In this document: positions 26,882 to 36,019 of the stretch, in pieces | Position numbering within the stretch: position 1 is the stretch's first letter | How the letters are laid out: each line of letters opens with the position of its first letter | Origin: Neoroseomonas eburnea | GTDB taxonomy: Bacteria; Pseudomonadota; Alphaproteobacteria; Acetobacterales; Acetobacteraceae | NCBI RefSeq assembly: GCF_018129005.1 | Contig: NZ_JAAEDL010000023.1 | Coordinates: 31,052 to 95,051 of the forward strand | Length of the DNA stretch: 64,000 bases | Direction of reading: 5' to 3' | Program-made: the position numbers and the translations under genes | The notes under the pieces: generated by a model | The model's input: the letters and a program-made list of their open reading frames with translations, nothing else | Databases searched by the model: none | What the model was told of the DNA's origin: nothing

Positions 26882-27694
26882 ATGCCCTTCGCCGAGATCG
26901 CCTACAATGTCGCCGACCGCATCGCGACCATCACCCTGAACCGGCCGGACAAGCGCAACGCCTGGTCCGCGGAGACGGAGGCCGAGGTGCGCGAGGCCTT
27001 CACCATGGCCGCCGCCGACGAGGGCGTGCGTGCCGTCATCCTGACCGGCGCGGGCAGCACCTTCTGCGTCGGCGCCGACGTGACCGGCATCGCCGGCCGC
27101 AAGCCGGATCGCCCACGTTTCGCCGGTGTCACGCCACCGCCGGGAGGCGATGCGCCGGTCGAGGATCTCGCGCGTCGCTATTCCTACATCCTCAACATCG
27201 GCAAGCCTGTGGTCGCCGCGATCAACGGTGCGGTCGCCGGTGTCGGGCTCGCGGTGACGCTCTACTGCGACCTGCGCTTCATGGTCGCAGGCGCGCGGCT
27301 GGCGGCGGCCTTCCCGCGACGCGGGCTGGTCGCCGAACATGGCAGCGCCTGGATGCTGCCGCGGCTGATCGGGCCGATGAATGCGGCGGATCTGCTGCTC
27401 TCGGGCCGGACGATCGCGGCGGAGGAAGCCGCGACGATGGGCCTGGTGCGCGTGCTGCCGGCGGAGGGCTTCGCCGGTGCCGTGCGCGCCTATGTCGCCG
27501 ACATCGTCGAGAACTGCTCGCCGCGGTCGCTCCGCATCATCCGGCGGCAATTGGCGCTCGCGCCGCTGCAGTCGCTCTCGGACGCGATCGAACTGTCCGA
27601 GGTCGAGCAGGCGGCGACGATCGGCACCGAGGATCGCCGCGAAGGGGCCACCGCTTTCCTGGAGCGGCGGAAGCCCAACTTCACAGGCCGCTGA
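26882..27694 (+). CDS. Enoyl-CoA hydratase/isomerase family protein (second copy)
   Basis: The 270-residue crotonase-fold protein has oxyanion-hole segments ILTGAGSTFCVGADVTGIAG and NGAVAGVGLAVTLYCDLRFM. Neither catalytic glutamate of classical hydratases is present: the first position is Ala (GLAVT), and the second region reads AAFPRRGLVAEHGSAWMLPR. The RRGLVAEHG form is shared by a large group of uncharacterised hydratase-like proteins found beside acyl-CoA dehydrogenases. The ATG at 26882 follows GGAGCC. The 3' end overlaps the converging CoA-transferase gene by 14 bp. Precise reaction unknown. Confidence 0.87.
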   Translation: MPFAEIAYNVADRIATITLNRPDKRNAWSAETEAEVREAFTMAAADEGVRAVILTGAGSTFCVGADVTGIAGRKPDRPRFAGVTPPPGGDAPVEDLARRYSYILNIGKPVVAAINGAVAGVGLAVTLYCDLRFMVAGARLAAAFPRRGLVAEHGSAWMLPRLIGPMNAADLLLSGRTIAAEEAATMGLVRVLPAEGFAGAVRAYVADIVENCSPRSLRIIRRQLALAPLQSLSDAIELSEVEQAATIGTEDRREGATAFLERRKPNFTGR

Positions 27695-28904
27695 AGCGTG
27701 GCCCCAGCGCACCGGCCGCGCGCAGTGCTTCGCGCTCGGCCTCCTCGATGCCGAGCATGCCGCCGAGCACCTCGGCCTCGTGCTGGTTCAGGAAGGGGCT
27801 GGGCGCGAAGTCCGGTGGCGGCGCGCCTTCGAGCCGCAATGGCGTCGACGGCAGGACGACACGGCCGACCTCCGGGTGGTCGACCCAGCGCAGCATGCCG
27901 CGTTCGTGCATGCCGGGGTCTTCCAGCACTTCCTCGAGGGTGCGCACGGGTGCCGCCGGCACGCCGTGCTGTCGCGTCAGCTCCTCGAGCTCGGCGCGCG
28001 TATGGCGGGACGTCCAGGCGGTCACGAGGCCGTCCACCTCCGCCATGTGCTTCACGCGATCGGCGTTGCTGCGGAAGCGTTCGTCGCCGATCAGCGCCTC
28101 CTGCCCCATGGCGCGGAGCAGGCGATCCCAATGCCCCTCGGTGACGACGATGATGGCGATCCATCCGTCCGAGGCCCGGTAGACGTTGTACGGCGCCATG
28201 GCGAGCCCGGCATGGCTGTTGCCCGTGCGCGGCGGCGCCTTGCCGCGCTCGCCGCCGAAATGCATGCCGATGGCCGAGGCGAGGGTCGAATAGGCGGCAT
28301 CCTGCATCGCCACTTCGACGAAGGTGCCCTTGCCGGTGCGTTCCCGCGCGAAGAGCGCCGTCATCACCGCGCCATACAGGTGGGTGCCGCCGAGGAAGTC
28401 GCACACCGTCGGGCCGGCCTTGGTCGGCGGGCCGTCGGGGAAGCCCGTAGTGTGCATCATTCCGACGGCCGCCTGCACGGTTAGGTCCATCGCCAGCCGG
28501 TCGCGGTCCGGCCCGGTCTGGCCATAGCCCGACCCGGCCGCGTAGATCAGACGCGGATTGCGCTTCAGCAGCGCCTCGTGCCCCAGGCCGAGCCGGTCCA
28601 TCGCACCGGGCGAGAAATTCTCGATCAGCACGTCCGCACGATCGACCAGGCGCAGGAAGATCTCTCGCCCCTTGGGATTCTTGAGGTCGATCGACAGGCC
28701 CTGCTTGTTCGAATTCAGCATCGCCTGGGGCACGGACCCGCCGGCGACGGCGGCGCGGCGACGCAATGGCTCGCCGTTGGGTGGCTCGATCTTGATGACG
28801 GTCGCGCCCGCCATCGCCATCAGGAACGCGCAATAGGGCGCCTGGTAGATATGGCCGAGATCGAGAACGAGGATGCCGTCGAGCGGCCGCTGCGGCGCGC
28901 TCAC
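27681..28904 (-). CDS. Class III CoA-transferase (CaiB/BaiF family)
   Basis: The 407-residue protein has family features in order: GILVLDLGHIYQAPYCAFLM at the N terminus, KNPKGREIFLRLVDRADVLI near residue 75, ENFSPGAMDRLGLGHEALL, and the region around the catalytic Asp in VAMQDAAYSTLAS (about residue 190). Such enzymes move CoA between carboxylic acids without ATP. The start is GTG at 28902-28904, two bases after the acyl-CoA dehydrogenase stop, so the genes are coupled. Together they suggest activation and alpha,beta-oxidation of an unidentified carboxylic acid. Confidence 0.92.
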   Translation of the reverse strand: MSAPQRPLDGILVLDLGHIYQAPYCAFLMAMAGATVIKIEPPNGEPLRRRAAVAGGSVPQAMLNSNKQGLSIDLKNPKGREIFLRLVDRADVLIENFSPGAMDRLGLGHEALLKRNPRLIYAAGSGYGQTGPDRDRLAMDLTVQAAVGMMHTTGFPDGPPTKAGPTVCDFLGGTHLYGAVMTALFARERTGKGTFVEVAMQDAAYSTLASAIGMHFGGERGKAPPRTGNSHAGLAMAPYNVYRASDGWIAIIVVTEGHWDRLLRAMGQEALIGDERFRSNADRVKHMAEVDGLVTAWTSRHTRAELEELTRQHGVPAAPVRTLEEVLEDPGMHERGMLRWVDHPEVGRVVLPSTPLRLEGAPPPDFAPSPFLNQHEAEVLGGMLGIEEAEREALRAAGALGPRFSGL

Positions 28905-28906
28905 GG

Positions 28907-30082
28907 TCAGACCTTCGAACCGAGGGTGCGGCGGCCGATGGCGCTGCGATGCACTTCGGACGGACCTTCATAGACGCGCATGACGCGCACCTGCTGATGC
29001 ATGAGCTGCAACGGCAGCTCCTTCGTCATGCCCATGGCGCCGAAGGTCTGCATGGCGTTGTCGAGCACCGACTGCGCCATCTCCGTTGCGCGCACCTTGA
29101 GGATGGAGGCCTCCATCCGCACGTCGGCCCCGGCATCGAGCTTGGCGGCGAGGTCGTTCACCATCAGGCGGCAGGCATGCATTTCCATCACCGCTTCGGC
29201 GGCGAACCACTGGATGGCCTGGCGATCCGCCAGCCGCACGCCCCAGGTCACGCGGCTCTGCGCGTGCTCGGACATCATCTCCAGCGCGCGGCGCGCCATG
29301 CCGATGCAGCGTGCGCCCATCTGCATTCGGCGCACGTTCAGCCGAAGCTGCATCGGCGCGTAGCCGCGGCCGAGTTCGCCCAGCACGTTCTCCGCCGGCA
29401 CGCGGCAATCCTCGAAGACCAGCTCGTAGGTCGTGCGGCCGCCGATCATCGGGATGGCGCGTTCGATCACGAAGCCGGGCGTTCCCTTCTCGACGATGAA
29501 GGCGGTGATGCCTTCCTGCCGCTTCCCGTCGCCGGTGCGGGCCATGAGGATGATGAAATCCGATCGCGGGACGTTGGAGACCCAGATCTTGCGGCCGTTG
29601 ATGACCCAGTGATCGCCGTCCCGCACCGCGCGCGTCGTCATGCCGGCTGGGTCACCGCCGGCGCCTGGCTCGGAGATAGCCATGGCCGAGCGCGCCTCGC
29701 CCGCGGCATAGGGCGCGAGGTATTTCGCCCGCTGGATCGGGCTCGCGACCGAGAGCATCATGTGCAGGTTCGGGCTGTCCGGCGGGATGGTGAAGGGCAC
29801 GCAGGCGCGGGCCATTTCCTCCTCCGCCGCGGCCAGCGACAGCAGCGGCAGGTTGGCGCCGCCGAATTCCTCCGGCACGTCGAGGCCCCAGAGGCCGAGT
29901 TCCCTGCAACGGGCGAGGAGCGTCGCCTCCTCCTCCGCCGAGAGCCTGTACCCGCCGCCTTCCGCTTCGCGCTTCAGCACGGCGGGCTCGATCGGCATCA
30001 GGTCGCGATCGACGAATTTCGCGACCAGGTCCCGGAGCATCCGGGTTTCCTCGCTCGGGGCGTAGGGCAGGCTGTGATCCAT
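28907..30082 (-). CDS. Acyl-CoA dehydrogenase
   Basis: The 391-residue flavoprotein has the standard N, middle and C domains. MAISEPGAGGDPAGMTTRAV and KIWVSNVPRSDFIILMA form the FAD and substrate contacts, and the C-terminal MRVYEGPSEVHRSAIGRR carries the catalytic Glu at the usual position near the end. The ATG at 30080-30082 is chosen because GAGGAA lies upstream; a longer open frame has no conservation. It is followed by the CoA-transferase after two bases. The substrate is likely a medium or branched acyl-CoA, but chain length cannot be read. Confidence 0.92.
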   Translation of the reverse strand: MDHSLPYAPSEETRMLRDLVAKFVDRDLMPIEPAVLKREAEGGGYRLSAEEEATLLARCRELGLWGLDVPEEFGGANLPLLSLAAAEEEMARACVPFTIPPDSPNLHMMLSVASPIQRAKYLAPYAAGEARSAMAISEPGAGGDPAGMTTRAVRDGDHWVINGRKIWVSNVPRSDFIILMARTGDGKRQEGITAFIVEKGTPGFVIERAIPMIGGRTTYELVFEDCRVPAENVLGELGRGYAPMQLRLNVRRMQMGARCIGMARRALEMMSEHAQSRVTWGVRLADRQAIQWFAAEAVMEMHACRLMVNDLAAKLDAGADVRMEASILKVRATEMAQSVLDNAMQTFGAMGMTKELPLQLMHQQVRVMRVYEGPSEVHRSAIGRRTLGSKV

Positions 30083-30149
30083 GCTGCGACGTTCCTCGTG
30101 TTGCGCGAACCGCACCACCAGGTGCGGCCCGCGTCAAGCAGGGCCGCGG

Positions 30150-31034
30150 TCAGCGCAGGTAGCGCCAGCGGAAGCGGTCGCCCATGGCCTCGACACGCCC
30201 GACAGACGGATGGGGGAAGTGGATGGGCAGGATCTTCGTGTCGCTGTCCGCAACCTCACCAAAAAAGCGGCGGCGACTCACGGTGGATTCTGTGGTGTCC
30301 CAGTCGAAGACCGTGAACCAGTCCGGCTGGTGCACCTGCAGCGCGTGATGCATCAGGTCCCCGGTTACGACCGCGTGCTGGCCGCCACTGCGGATGTGGA
30401 CGCAGCAATGACAGGGCGAATGCCCGGGTGTCGGCTGGATGGTGATGCGGTCGTCGAGCTGGAAGTCGTCATCCACCAGCAGCGCCTGGCCGGCTTCGAT
30501 GATTGGCTCGCAATTGAAGCGGAAGACGTTGCCGCCGCCGCCAGGGCGCTCGATTTCCGCCTTCGTCGTTGCTTCCCAGGCGGCATATTCGCGCTTGTGG
30601 AACACGTACTTCGCATTGGGGAAGGTCGGCACCCAACGGCCATCGCGCAGCACCGTGTTCCAGCCCGAATGGTCGATGTGCAGATGGGTGCAGAAGACAT
30701 AGTCGATATCCTCGAACGAAAGGCCTTCGGCCTTCAGCCCGTTGAGCCATGGCTGCTTCGGATAATCCATCGGTGCGGGCCAGCCCTTGTCCTCACCCGT
30801 GCAGGTATCCACCAGGATGGTGTGATGCGGCGTACGCACGACATAAGTCTGGTAGGTGATGACCATCTTGCCTGAAGCGGCATCGTAGGTTTCCGGTTCG
30901 ACCTCCTTCAGCCGCTCGGCCAACAGCGCGGGCGCCGCAGCGGCGCTGGGAAACATCGCCTCGGGCGCGCGCCAGGGGCCGTCGCGCTCGATGATGCTGG
31001 TGATGCTGACGTCGCCGACGGTGAGCTTTCGCAT
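30150..31034 (-). CDS. Metallo-beta-lactamase-fold hydrolase
   Basis: The 294-residue protein has the metal-binding motif VFCTHLHIDHSGWNTVLRDG (around residue 110), a following ELD-like HKREY segment, the histidine in TPGHSPCHCCVHI and the Asp in VVTGDLMHHALQV. This arrangement resembles quorum-quenching lactonase-like and other small-molecule hydrolases of the MBL superfamily. The ATG at 31032-31034 is preceded by AGGACAGGAC. It lies 67 bp before the acyl-CoA dehydrogenase in the same direction and probably opens that operon, perhaps hydrolysing a lactone or thioester of the same pathway. Confidence 0.88.
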   Translation of the reverse strand: MRKLTVGDVSITSIIERDGPWRAPEAMFPSAAAAPALLAERLKEVEPETYDAASGKMVITYQTYVVRTPHHTILVDTCTGEDKGWPAPMDYPKQPWLNGLKAEGLSFEDIDYVFCTHLHIDHSGWNTVLRDGRWVPTFPNAKYVFHKREYAAWEATTKAEIERPGGGGNVFRFNCEPIIEAGQALLVDDDFQLDDRITIQPTPGHSPCHCCVHIRSGGQHAVVTGDLMHHALQVHQPDWFTVFDWDTTESTVSRRRFFGEVADSDTKILPIHFPHPSVGRVEAMGDRFRWRYLR

Positions 31035-31280
31035 GTCCTGTCCTGGGTTGTCAGTGGGCCATTCGGTGCCCGTGCCGCCTGCGGCAGCCAGGGCGGCAGA
31101 GCCGGGTGCTGGCACGGGCAGGCGGCAGCGCCGCATCCTCGGTGTCACGCTCGCGGGATGGCGCTCGCGCGGCGACGGCGCATCGCAGGCTGGTGATCAG
31201 CACGCATTCCTCCCGTCGCCCGTCATCCGGCGGCTGGAGCCAACGATCCGACGGAGGTGGCGTCCGCGCAAGACGTCGCG

Positions 31281-32165
31281 TCAACGCCGAGTTGCCTCCC
31301 GTCGTGCGATCCATGTCGTTGCGGCAAAAATGATCGCTGCGCCCGCGAAGGTGGTGGTCGCCGGCACCTCCGCGAAAACCAGCCACCCGAGCGCCGCGGC
31401 CCACACCATGTCGATGAACTTGACCGGCTGGGTTGCGGAGACGTCGGCGATGCGGAAGGCCTCGGTCAGGCACCAGTGGCCTGCGCTACCGAGCAGGCCG
31501 GTCAGCAGGAACCAGCCCCATTGCGTGACCGAAGGCCAAGTCCAGCCGGGGATGGCGAAGGGCAAGGTGAAGGCTGCGACGGTGATCGCCTGCCAGGCGA
31601 CGATCACGGCGGGCCGGTCACGCCGCGTCAATGCCTTGGTGATGAGGAAGGAAGCCGCGAAGAGCGGAGACGAGGACAGCATCACCAGGGACCAGAAGCC
31701 TCCGCCTACCGCGCTGAGCTGCGGCGTCACGACGATCATGACGCCAAGGAAGCCGATGCCGGCCGCGACCCAGCGCGCCCGGACCATCGGCTCCCCCAGG
31801 AAGAGAACGGCACCTGCCATGATGAAAATCGGCCCCGTGAATCCGATCGCCGTCATGTCCGCCAACGGTACGTGCGGCAGCGCCCAGAACCACAGCAGCA
31901 ACCCGACCGTGTGGACCAAGCCGCGCCAAGCCTGACCGGGCAGATCGTGCGGCCGCCAGGCCGCCAGGCCTGTGCGCAGCATGAAGGGCAGCAGCACGAC
32001 AAGCCCGGCCAGGTAGCGCAGGAACTGCGTCTGGAATGGGTCGATCTCCAGCGTCAGACGTCGCGCGATGGCGTTGAGGACGCAGAACAGCAGCCCCGCC
32101 GCAGCCATCCACGCCATGCCCCGGAGTGTGGCCGCGCGGGTCGGCCGCGCGGAGGGAGTGGTCAC
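31281..32165 (-). CDS. EamA/DMT-family transporter
   Basis: The 294-residue membrane protein has ten predicted helices in two EamA repeats. Helix motifs include MAWMAAAGLLFCVLNAIARR at the start, DMTAIGFTGPIFIMAGAVLF in the first repeat and QPVKFIDMVWAAALGWLVFA in the second. The GTG start at 32163-32165 overlaps the stop of the alpha/beta hydrolase (GTGA), so these two genes are coupled. It is probably an exporter of a metabolite or amino acid; the substrate is unknown. Confidence 0.9.
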   Translation of the reverse strand: MTTPSARPTRAATLRGMAWMAAAGLLFCVLNAIARRLTLEIDPFQTQFLRYLAGLVVLLPFMLRTGLAAWRPHDLPGQAWRGLVHTVGLLLWFWALPHVPLADMTAIGFTGPIFIMAGAVLFLGEPMVRARWVAAGIGFLGVMIVVTPQLSAVGGGFWSLVMLSSSPLFAASFLITKALTRRDRPAVIVAWQAITVAAFTLPFAIPGWTWPSVTQWGWFLLTGLLGSAGHWCLTEAFRIADVSATQPVKFIDMVWAAALGWLVFAEVPATTTFAGAAIIFAATTWIARREATRR

Positions 32166-33040
32166 GCCGTCACGGACTCCCGTGCGAGGATGCGGGCCAG
32201 GGCTGCGTCGAATTCCGCCGCGGCCTCATAGGCGACCCAGTGGCCCGCGCCGCGAATCATCTCGGTGAGCGCACTCGCCTGCAGCGAGCGGATCAGCTCG
32301 ATGCGCGACGGAACGTGTGGGCGGGCAATGGCGTCCTGTTCTCCATAGATGCAGGCTAGCGGCGCCCGGCTACGCAGGATCGCCTGCTTCAGAGAGTCAG
32401 TATTTGCAAAGCCGCGGCTCTTGAAGCGGGCGCGGCGTGTATGGAGGTCCTGGATCGCCAAGGCGACTTCGTCGATGCGTGTCGCGTCGGCGAACATCAG
32501 CGCAGCGAGATTGTGACGGTTCGCCTCCTCCCGTGCCGTCCCCTCAAGATGTCGGACCTTGAGGAGTTCCGTCGGGCTCCGCGGCAGCCCGAGTGCCCCC
32601 GCGCCCACCACGGTGAGGGAGCGGCAGCGCTCGTGGTCAACCGCCGCGAGATGCCCGGCACAGAGCGCGCCGAAGGAGAAACCGACAAGGTCGTAACCCT
32701 CTCCCGGGCGCAGCAGCATGTTGAGTCCATCGCGCAGGATGCCGCCAATCGTTTGGGGGATGGCCCCATCCGGCGGCATGTCGCTGTCGCCTAGCCCCGG
32801 GAGGTCGGGGCAGAGCACGAGCCGATCTGCGGCGAAGGTCGGGATGTTCCGCAGCCAATGCCGCCAGGAGCCGGAGCCGCCATGCAGCATCACCAGCGGG
32901 CGACCCGCGCCCCAGGCGCGCCAGACCAGCGAGCCCGCGCCACAGGGGGTCTCCGCACGTCGCGCCCGCTCCGCTGCCATCTTGAGGCTGGGATGCGGCT
33001 CGTCTCGCCCCGAATTCTCGCCCCATCTTCCAAACGCCAT
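32162..33040 (-). CDS. Alpha/beta-fold hydrolase
   Basis: The 292-residue protein has the oxyanion motif LVMLHGGSGSWRHWLRNIPT, the nucleophile elbow DLVGFSFGALCAGHLAA (Ser in GFSFG), the acid strand LACIYGEQDAI and the terminal His in MIRGAGHWVAYEAA. The triad is therefore complete. The ATG at 33038-33040 is chosen because AAAGGGGAAG lies upstream; the next ATG 20 codons in is possible. It is coupled to the EamA transporter. Possible roles are hydrolysis of an ester, lactone or C-C bond such as a ring-cleavage product; no specific substrate is indicated. Confidence 0.88.
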   Translation of the reverse strand: MAFGRWGENSGRDEPHPSLKMAAERARRAETPCGAGSLVWRAWGAGRPLVMLHGGSGSWRHWLRNIPTFAADRLVLCPDLPGLGDSDMPPDGAIPQTIGGILRDGLNMLLRPGEGYDLVGFSFGALCAGHLAAVDHERCRSLTVVGAGALGLPRSPTELLKVRHLEGTAREEANRHNLAALMFADATRIDEVALAIQDLHTRRARFKSRGFANTDSLKQAILRSRAPLACIYGEQDAIARPHVPSRIELIRSLQASALTEMIRGAGHWVAYEAAAEFDAALARILARESVTA

Positions 33041-33122
33041 GCGCGACGCTTCCCCTTTGCCGTCCGAAGGCATCCTAGGGCACACCGGCAGTGGGTCCAC
33101 CCGGTGCGGCCATGAGACCCGG

Positions 33123-36017
33123 TCAGACTGCCGGCGCGGCCTGCAGGGGTGGCCCCGATGCCAGGTGTTCGACGCCGAGGCGCTGTTCCAGGCTCGGCAG
33201 CGTGGCGCGGGCCACAGCGATCACCGCGGCCTGGAGGTCGGGGGAGGGGTCCCCGGCCCGCGCGGCCTTCTGCAGTGCCTCGGCCTCGGCGGCGAGCCGA
33301 ACCGCACCGAGGGTTCGTGCCGCTCCGACCAGCCGGTGGGAGGCCTGGTGGACATGCGCGGTATCGGCCTTCTCGGCTTGCGAAGCGCTGGCCAGCAGCG
33401 CCAAGGCACGCCGCAATTCCCCGACAAACTCCGCCAGGATCCCGTGGGCGGCGTGGCCGAGTTCGCGCTCCAGCACTTCGAGCGCCGAGACGTCGAGCAG
33501 CGGAGCCGACGTCTCTTCCGCGCGCGGAGCGGTCGCACCTCCCTGGCGCGGCATGCGGCGCAGGAGGTCGAGCAGGGCGCGCCGGTCGAGCGGCTTGGCG
33601 AGGTGGGCATCCATCCCGGCCCGCCGGGCGGCCTCGACCTGTTCGGGCAGGGCCGAGGCCGTCAGGGCGATGACCGGCACCTGGCTGGCCGGCGGCTGCA
33701 TGGCACGGATCCGGCGCGTGGTCTCGAACCCGTCGAGCTGCGGCATCTGGAGGTCCATCAGCACGGCGTCGAAGCGATCGCGCGTCAGGGCAAGCAGCGC
33801 AGCCGCGCCGCCCTCGGCGAGGGTGACGCGATGGCCTGCCCCTTCGAGCATCGCCTGGGCGATCTGTCGGTTGGCGAGAACGTCGTCGACGACCAGCACA
33901 CGCAGCGGGGTCGCATCGCTCTGCGTCGTGGTTACGGCTTCCACGGCACCCTCCTCTGCGGCATCGGCGGGTTGAAGCGGAATTTCGACCCAGAACAGCG
34001 CGCCACCGCCCGGGGGTGATTCGCAACCGATGCTGCCGCCCATGAGTGCCACAAGCCGCGCCGATATGGCGAGCCCGAGGCCGGTGCCCTGCGCCTCGTT
34101 CCCGGCTGCGGGGGTGAGCTGGACGAAATCCTCGAACAGCAGGTGGCGTTGATCCGGGGGCACGCCCGGCCCGGTATCCGCCACTTCGATGCGCATGCCG
34201 CCGCCGGGCGTGGCCCGGACGCGAAGGTCCACTCGCCCGCCGGCCGGCGTGAACTTCACGGCATTGGAAAGAAGGTTCAGCAGAAGCTGGCGGATCCGCG
34301 TCGGATCGAGCTGTGCCGCGACCGGCAGCGACGGGTCCACGTCCAGGCCGAAGGACTGGGCCTTGCGGGCGATCTCCGGCTCGAGAAGGGTCGCGCAGCC
34401 ATTGAAGAGCGGCTTGATGGCGGTCGGGCGCGGCGCGAGGTCGAGGCGTCCTGCCTCAATCTTCGAGAGGTCGAGCAGGCCGTTGACGAGATCGAGCAGG
34501 TGGCGACCCGCTTCGTGCAGGGTCTTGACCTGCTCGCGCTGCTCCGGTGCCAGGCGTGGATCCTGCAGCAGCACCTGGGCGAAGCCGAGAACGCCGTTCA
34601 GCGGCGTGCGCAGCTCATGTGATACGCGCGCGAGGAAGCGGCTCTTGGCTTCGCCTGCCGCGGCCGCTGCGTCGCGGGCGGCTGCGAGGTCCTGCATCGC
34701 CCTCTTCAGCGCCGTGATGTCCGTGCGGATGCCGACGGTGCCGCCGTCCGGCGTCCTCCGCTCCGTGATCAGGACCCAGCGGCCGTCCGGCAGCAGACGT
34801 TCCATCGGGGGCTGGTTGCCGAGATGGAAAATCTTGCTCTCGGTGACGAAGGCCTCGATATCGTCGCCCGCCTGCGGATATTGCCCGCGCCGCGCACCCT
34901 CGCGCATGATCTCGTCGAAGCTCGCGCCAGGCTGGATGAAGGGCGTGCTGATCTTATAGAAATCCCGGTAGCGGCTGTTGCAGGCGATCAGACGGTCGTC
35001 CGCATCGAACATGACGAAGCCGTCGGACATGGATTCCAGGGCGCTCTCGAGGGTCCGGCGCGCGCGCGCGCGCTCTTCCTCGGCCTTGTCGCGCTGCCGC
35101 AGGATCACCATCAGCGTGACGGCGACGAGGATGATGACGATGCCGAGCACGCTCGAAACCGCCAGCGCCCGGATCCGGTCACGATACCAGCCGGCGAGTG
35201 CGGCATCGACTTCTAGCGTGCTGGAGATGGTAAGCGTCGGATAAAGCGACGGTCGGCTCGACGCGAAGACCAGCGTGCCGTTGAAGCGGCTGACGGCGAT
35301 GCCGACCTGCGAGTTGGTCTGGTTCGCGTGCCCGACGCTGCTCAGGCGCTGGCCGATTCGGGTTTCGTCGTGCGGGACGGTGGCGAGCAGGGTTCCGTCG
35401 TCGCGCTCCAGCGACGTCCGCAGCCCCGGGCTTTCGCCGGCCGCGGAAAGCAGCGCGCGGACCGACGGCACCGGCACTTCGGCGACGGCCAGAACGGGGC
35501 CGAGACCAATGATCGTGACGTTGCGGGCGAAGAAGAGTGTCCATTCGCCGGTGCTTGGGTTCTGCACGGGGCCACCGATGGAGACACCGCCGCTGCTCCC
35601 CGCCAATTCGGAGAAGCCGGTCTCCACAGGAAGGGGAAGGCGGCGACGGCGCGACACCGGCAGCGCGGTTGCCGCCGGCAGGCCGTTCCGGCCGAGCAGC
35701 AGGATGTCTCGGTAGGTGAAGTTCTGATTGATGAGCTGGCGCAGCACCCGGTTCGCCTGGGCGGTGTCCAACTGACCGTTCACCGCGAAGGGCGCGAGCA
35801 TCGCCGGCAGGCCGGCCAGCATCGCATCGACCTGGACGAACGCACGGTTGATCGAGGCCTCGGTGGCGATGCTGATGCGCTCCACCGTCTCCTCAGCCGC
35901 GCGGATCTGTGCCTCGCGCGCCCGCCCGATGATCATGAGCGTCGCGACCGTCTGCGCCAGGAGCAGGATGACCGCACCGATGAAGATGGCGCGGCGCAGG
36001 AAGCGCGTATTCTGCAT
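33123..36017 (-). CDS. Hybrid sensor histidine kinase with PAS, receiver and HPt domains
   Basis: The 964-residue protein has a membrane helix at about residues 10-31, a roughly 250-residue periplasmic sensor region and a second helix at about 285-306 (VLGIVIILVAVTLMVIL). A PAS_7-like domain follows (SMSDGFVMFDADDRLIACNS), then HisKA with phospho-His in RVSHELRTPLNGVLG (near 467), HATPase (LLLNLLSNAVKFTPAGG, GTGLGLAI) and a receiver with the acceptor Asp in VLMDLQMPQLDG. A C-terminal HPt has HRLVGAARTLGA, so a full His-Asp-His relay is in one chain. The ATG lies three bases after the stop of the TRAP-type binding-protein gene. No separate response regulator is adjacent. Confidence 0.93.
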   Translation of the reverse strand: MQNTRFLRRAIFIGAVILLLAQTVATLMIIGRAREAQIRAAEETVERISIATEASINRAFVQVDAMLAGLPAMLAPFAVNGQLDTAQANRVLRQLINQNFTYRDILLLGRNGLPAATALPVSRRRRLPLPVETGFSELAGSSGGVSIGGPVQNPSTGEWTLFFARNVTIIGLGPVLAVAEVPVPSVRALLSAAGESPGLRTSLERDDGTLLATVPHDETRIGQRLSSVGHANQTNSQVGIAVSRFNGTLVFASSRPSLYPTLTISSTLEVDAALAGWYRDRIRALAVSSVLGIVIILVAVTLMVILRQRDKAEEERARARRTLESALESMSDGFVMFDADDRLIACNSRYRDFYKISTPFIQPGASFDEIMREGARRGQYPQAGDDIEAFVTESKIFHLGNQPPMERLLPDGRWVLITERRTPDGGTVGIRTDITALKRAMQDLAAARDAAAAAGEAKSRFLARVSHELRTPLNGVLGFAQVLLQDPRLAPEQREQVKTLHEAGRHLLDLVNGLLDLSKIEAGRLDLAPRPTAIKPLFNGCATLLEPEIARKAQSFGLDVDPSLPVAAQLDPTRIRQLLLNLLSNAVKFTPAGGRVDLRVRATPGGGMRIEVADTGPGVPPDQRHLLFEDFVQLTPAAGNEAQGTGLGLAISARLVALMGGSIGCESPPGGGALFWVEIPLQPADAAEEGAVEAVTTTQSDATPLRVLVVDDVLANRQIAQAMLEGAGHRVTLAEGGAAALLALTRDRFDAVLMDLQMPQLDGFETTRRIRAMQPPASQVPVIALTASALPEQVEAARRAGMDAHLAKPLDRRALLDLLRRMPRQGGATAPRAEETSAPLLDVSALEVLERELGHAAHGILAEFVGELRRALALLASASQAEKADTAHVHQASHRLVGAARTLGAVRLAAEAEALQKAARAGDPSPDLQAAVIAVARATLPSLEQRLGVEHLASGPPLQAAPAV

Positions 36018-36019
36018 CG

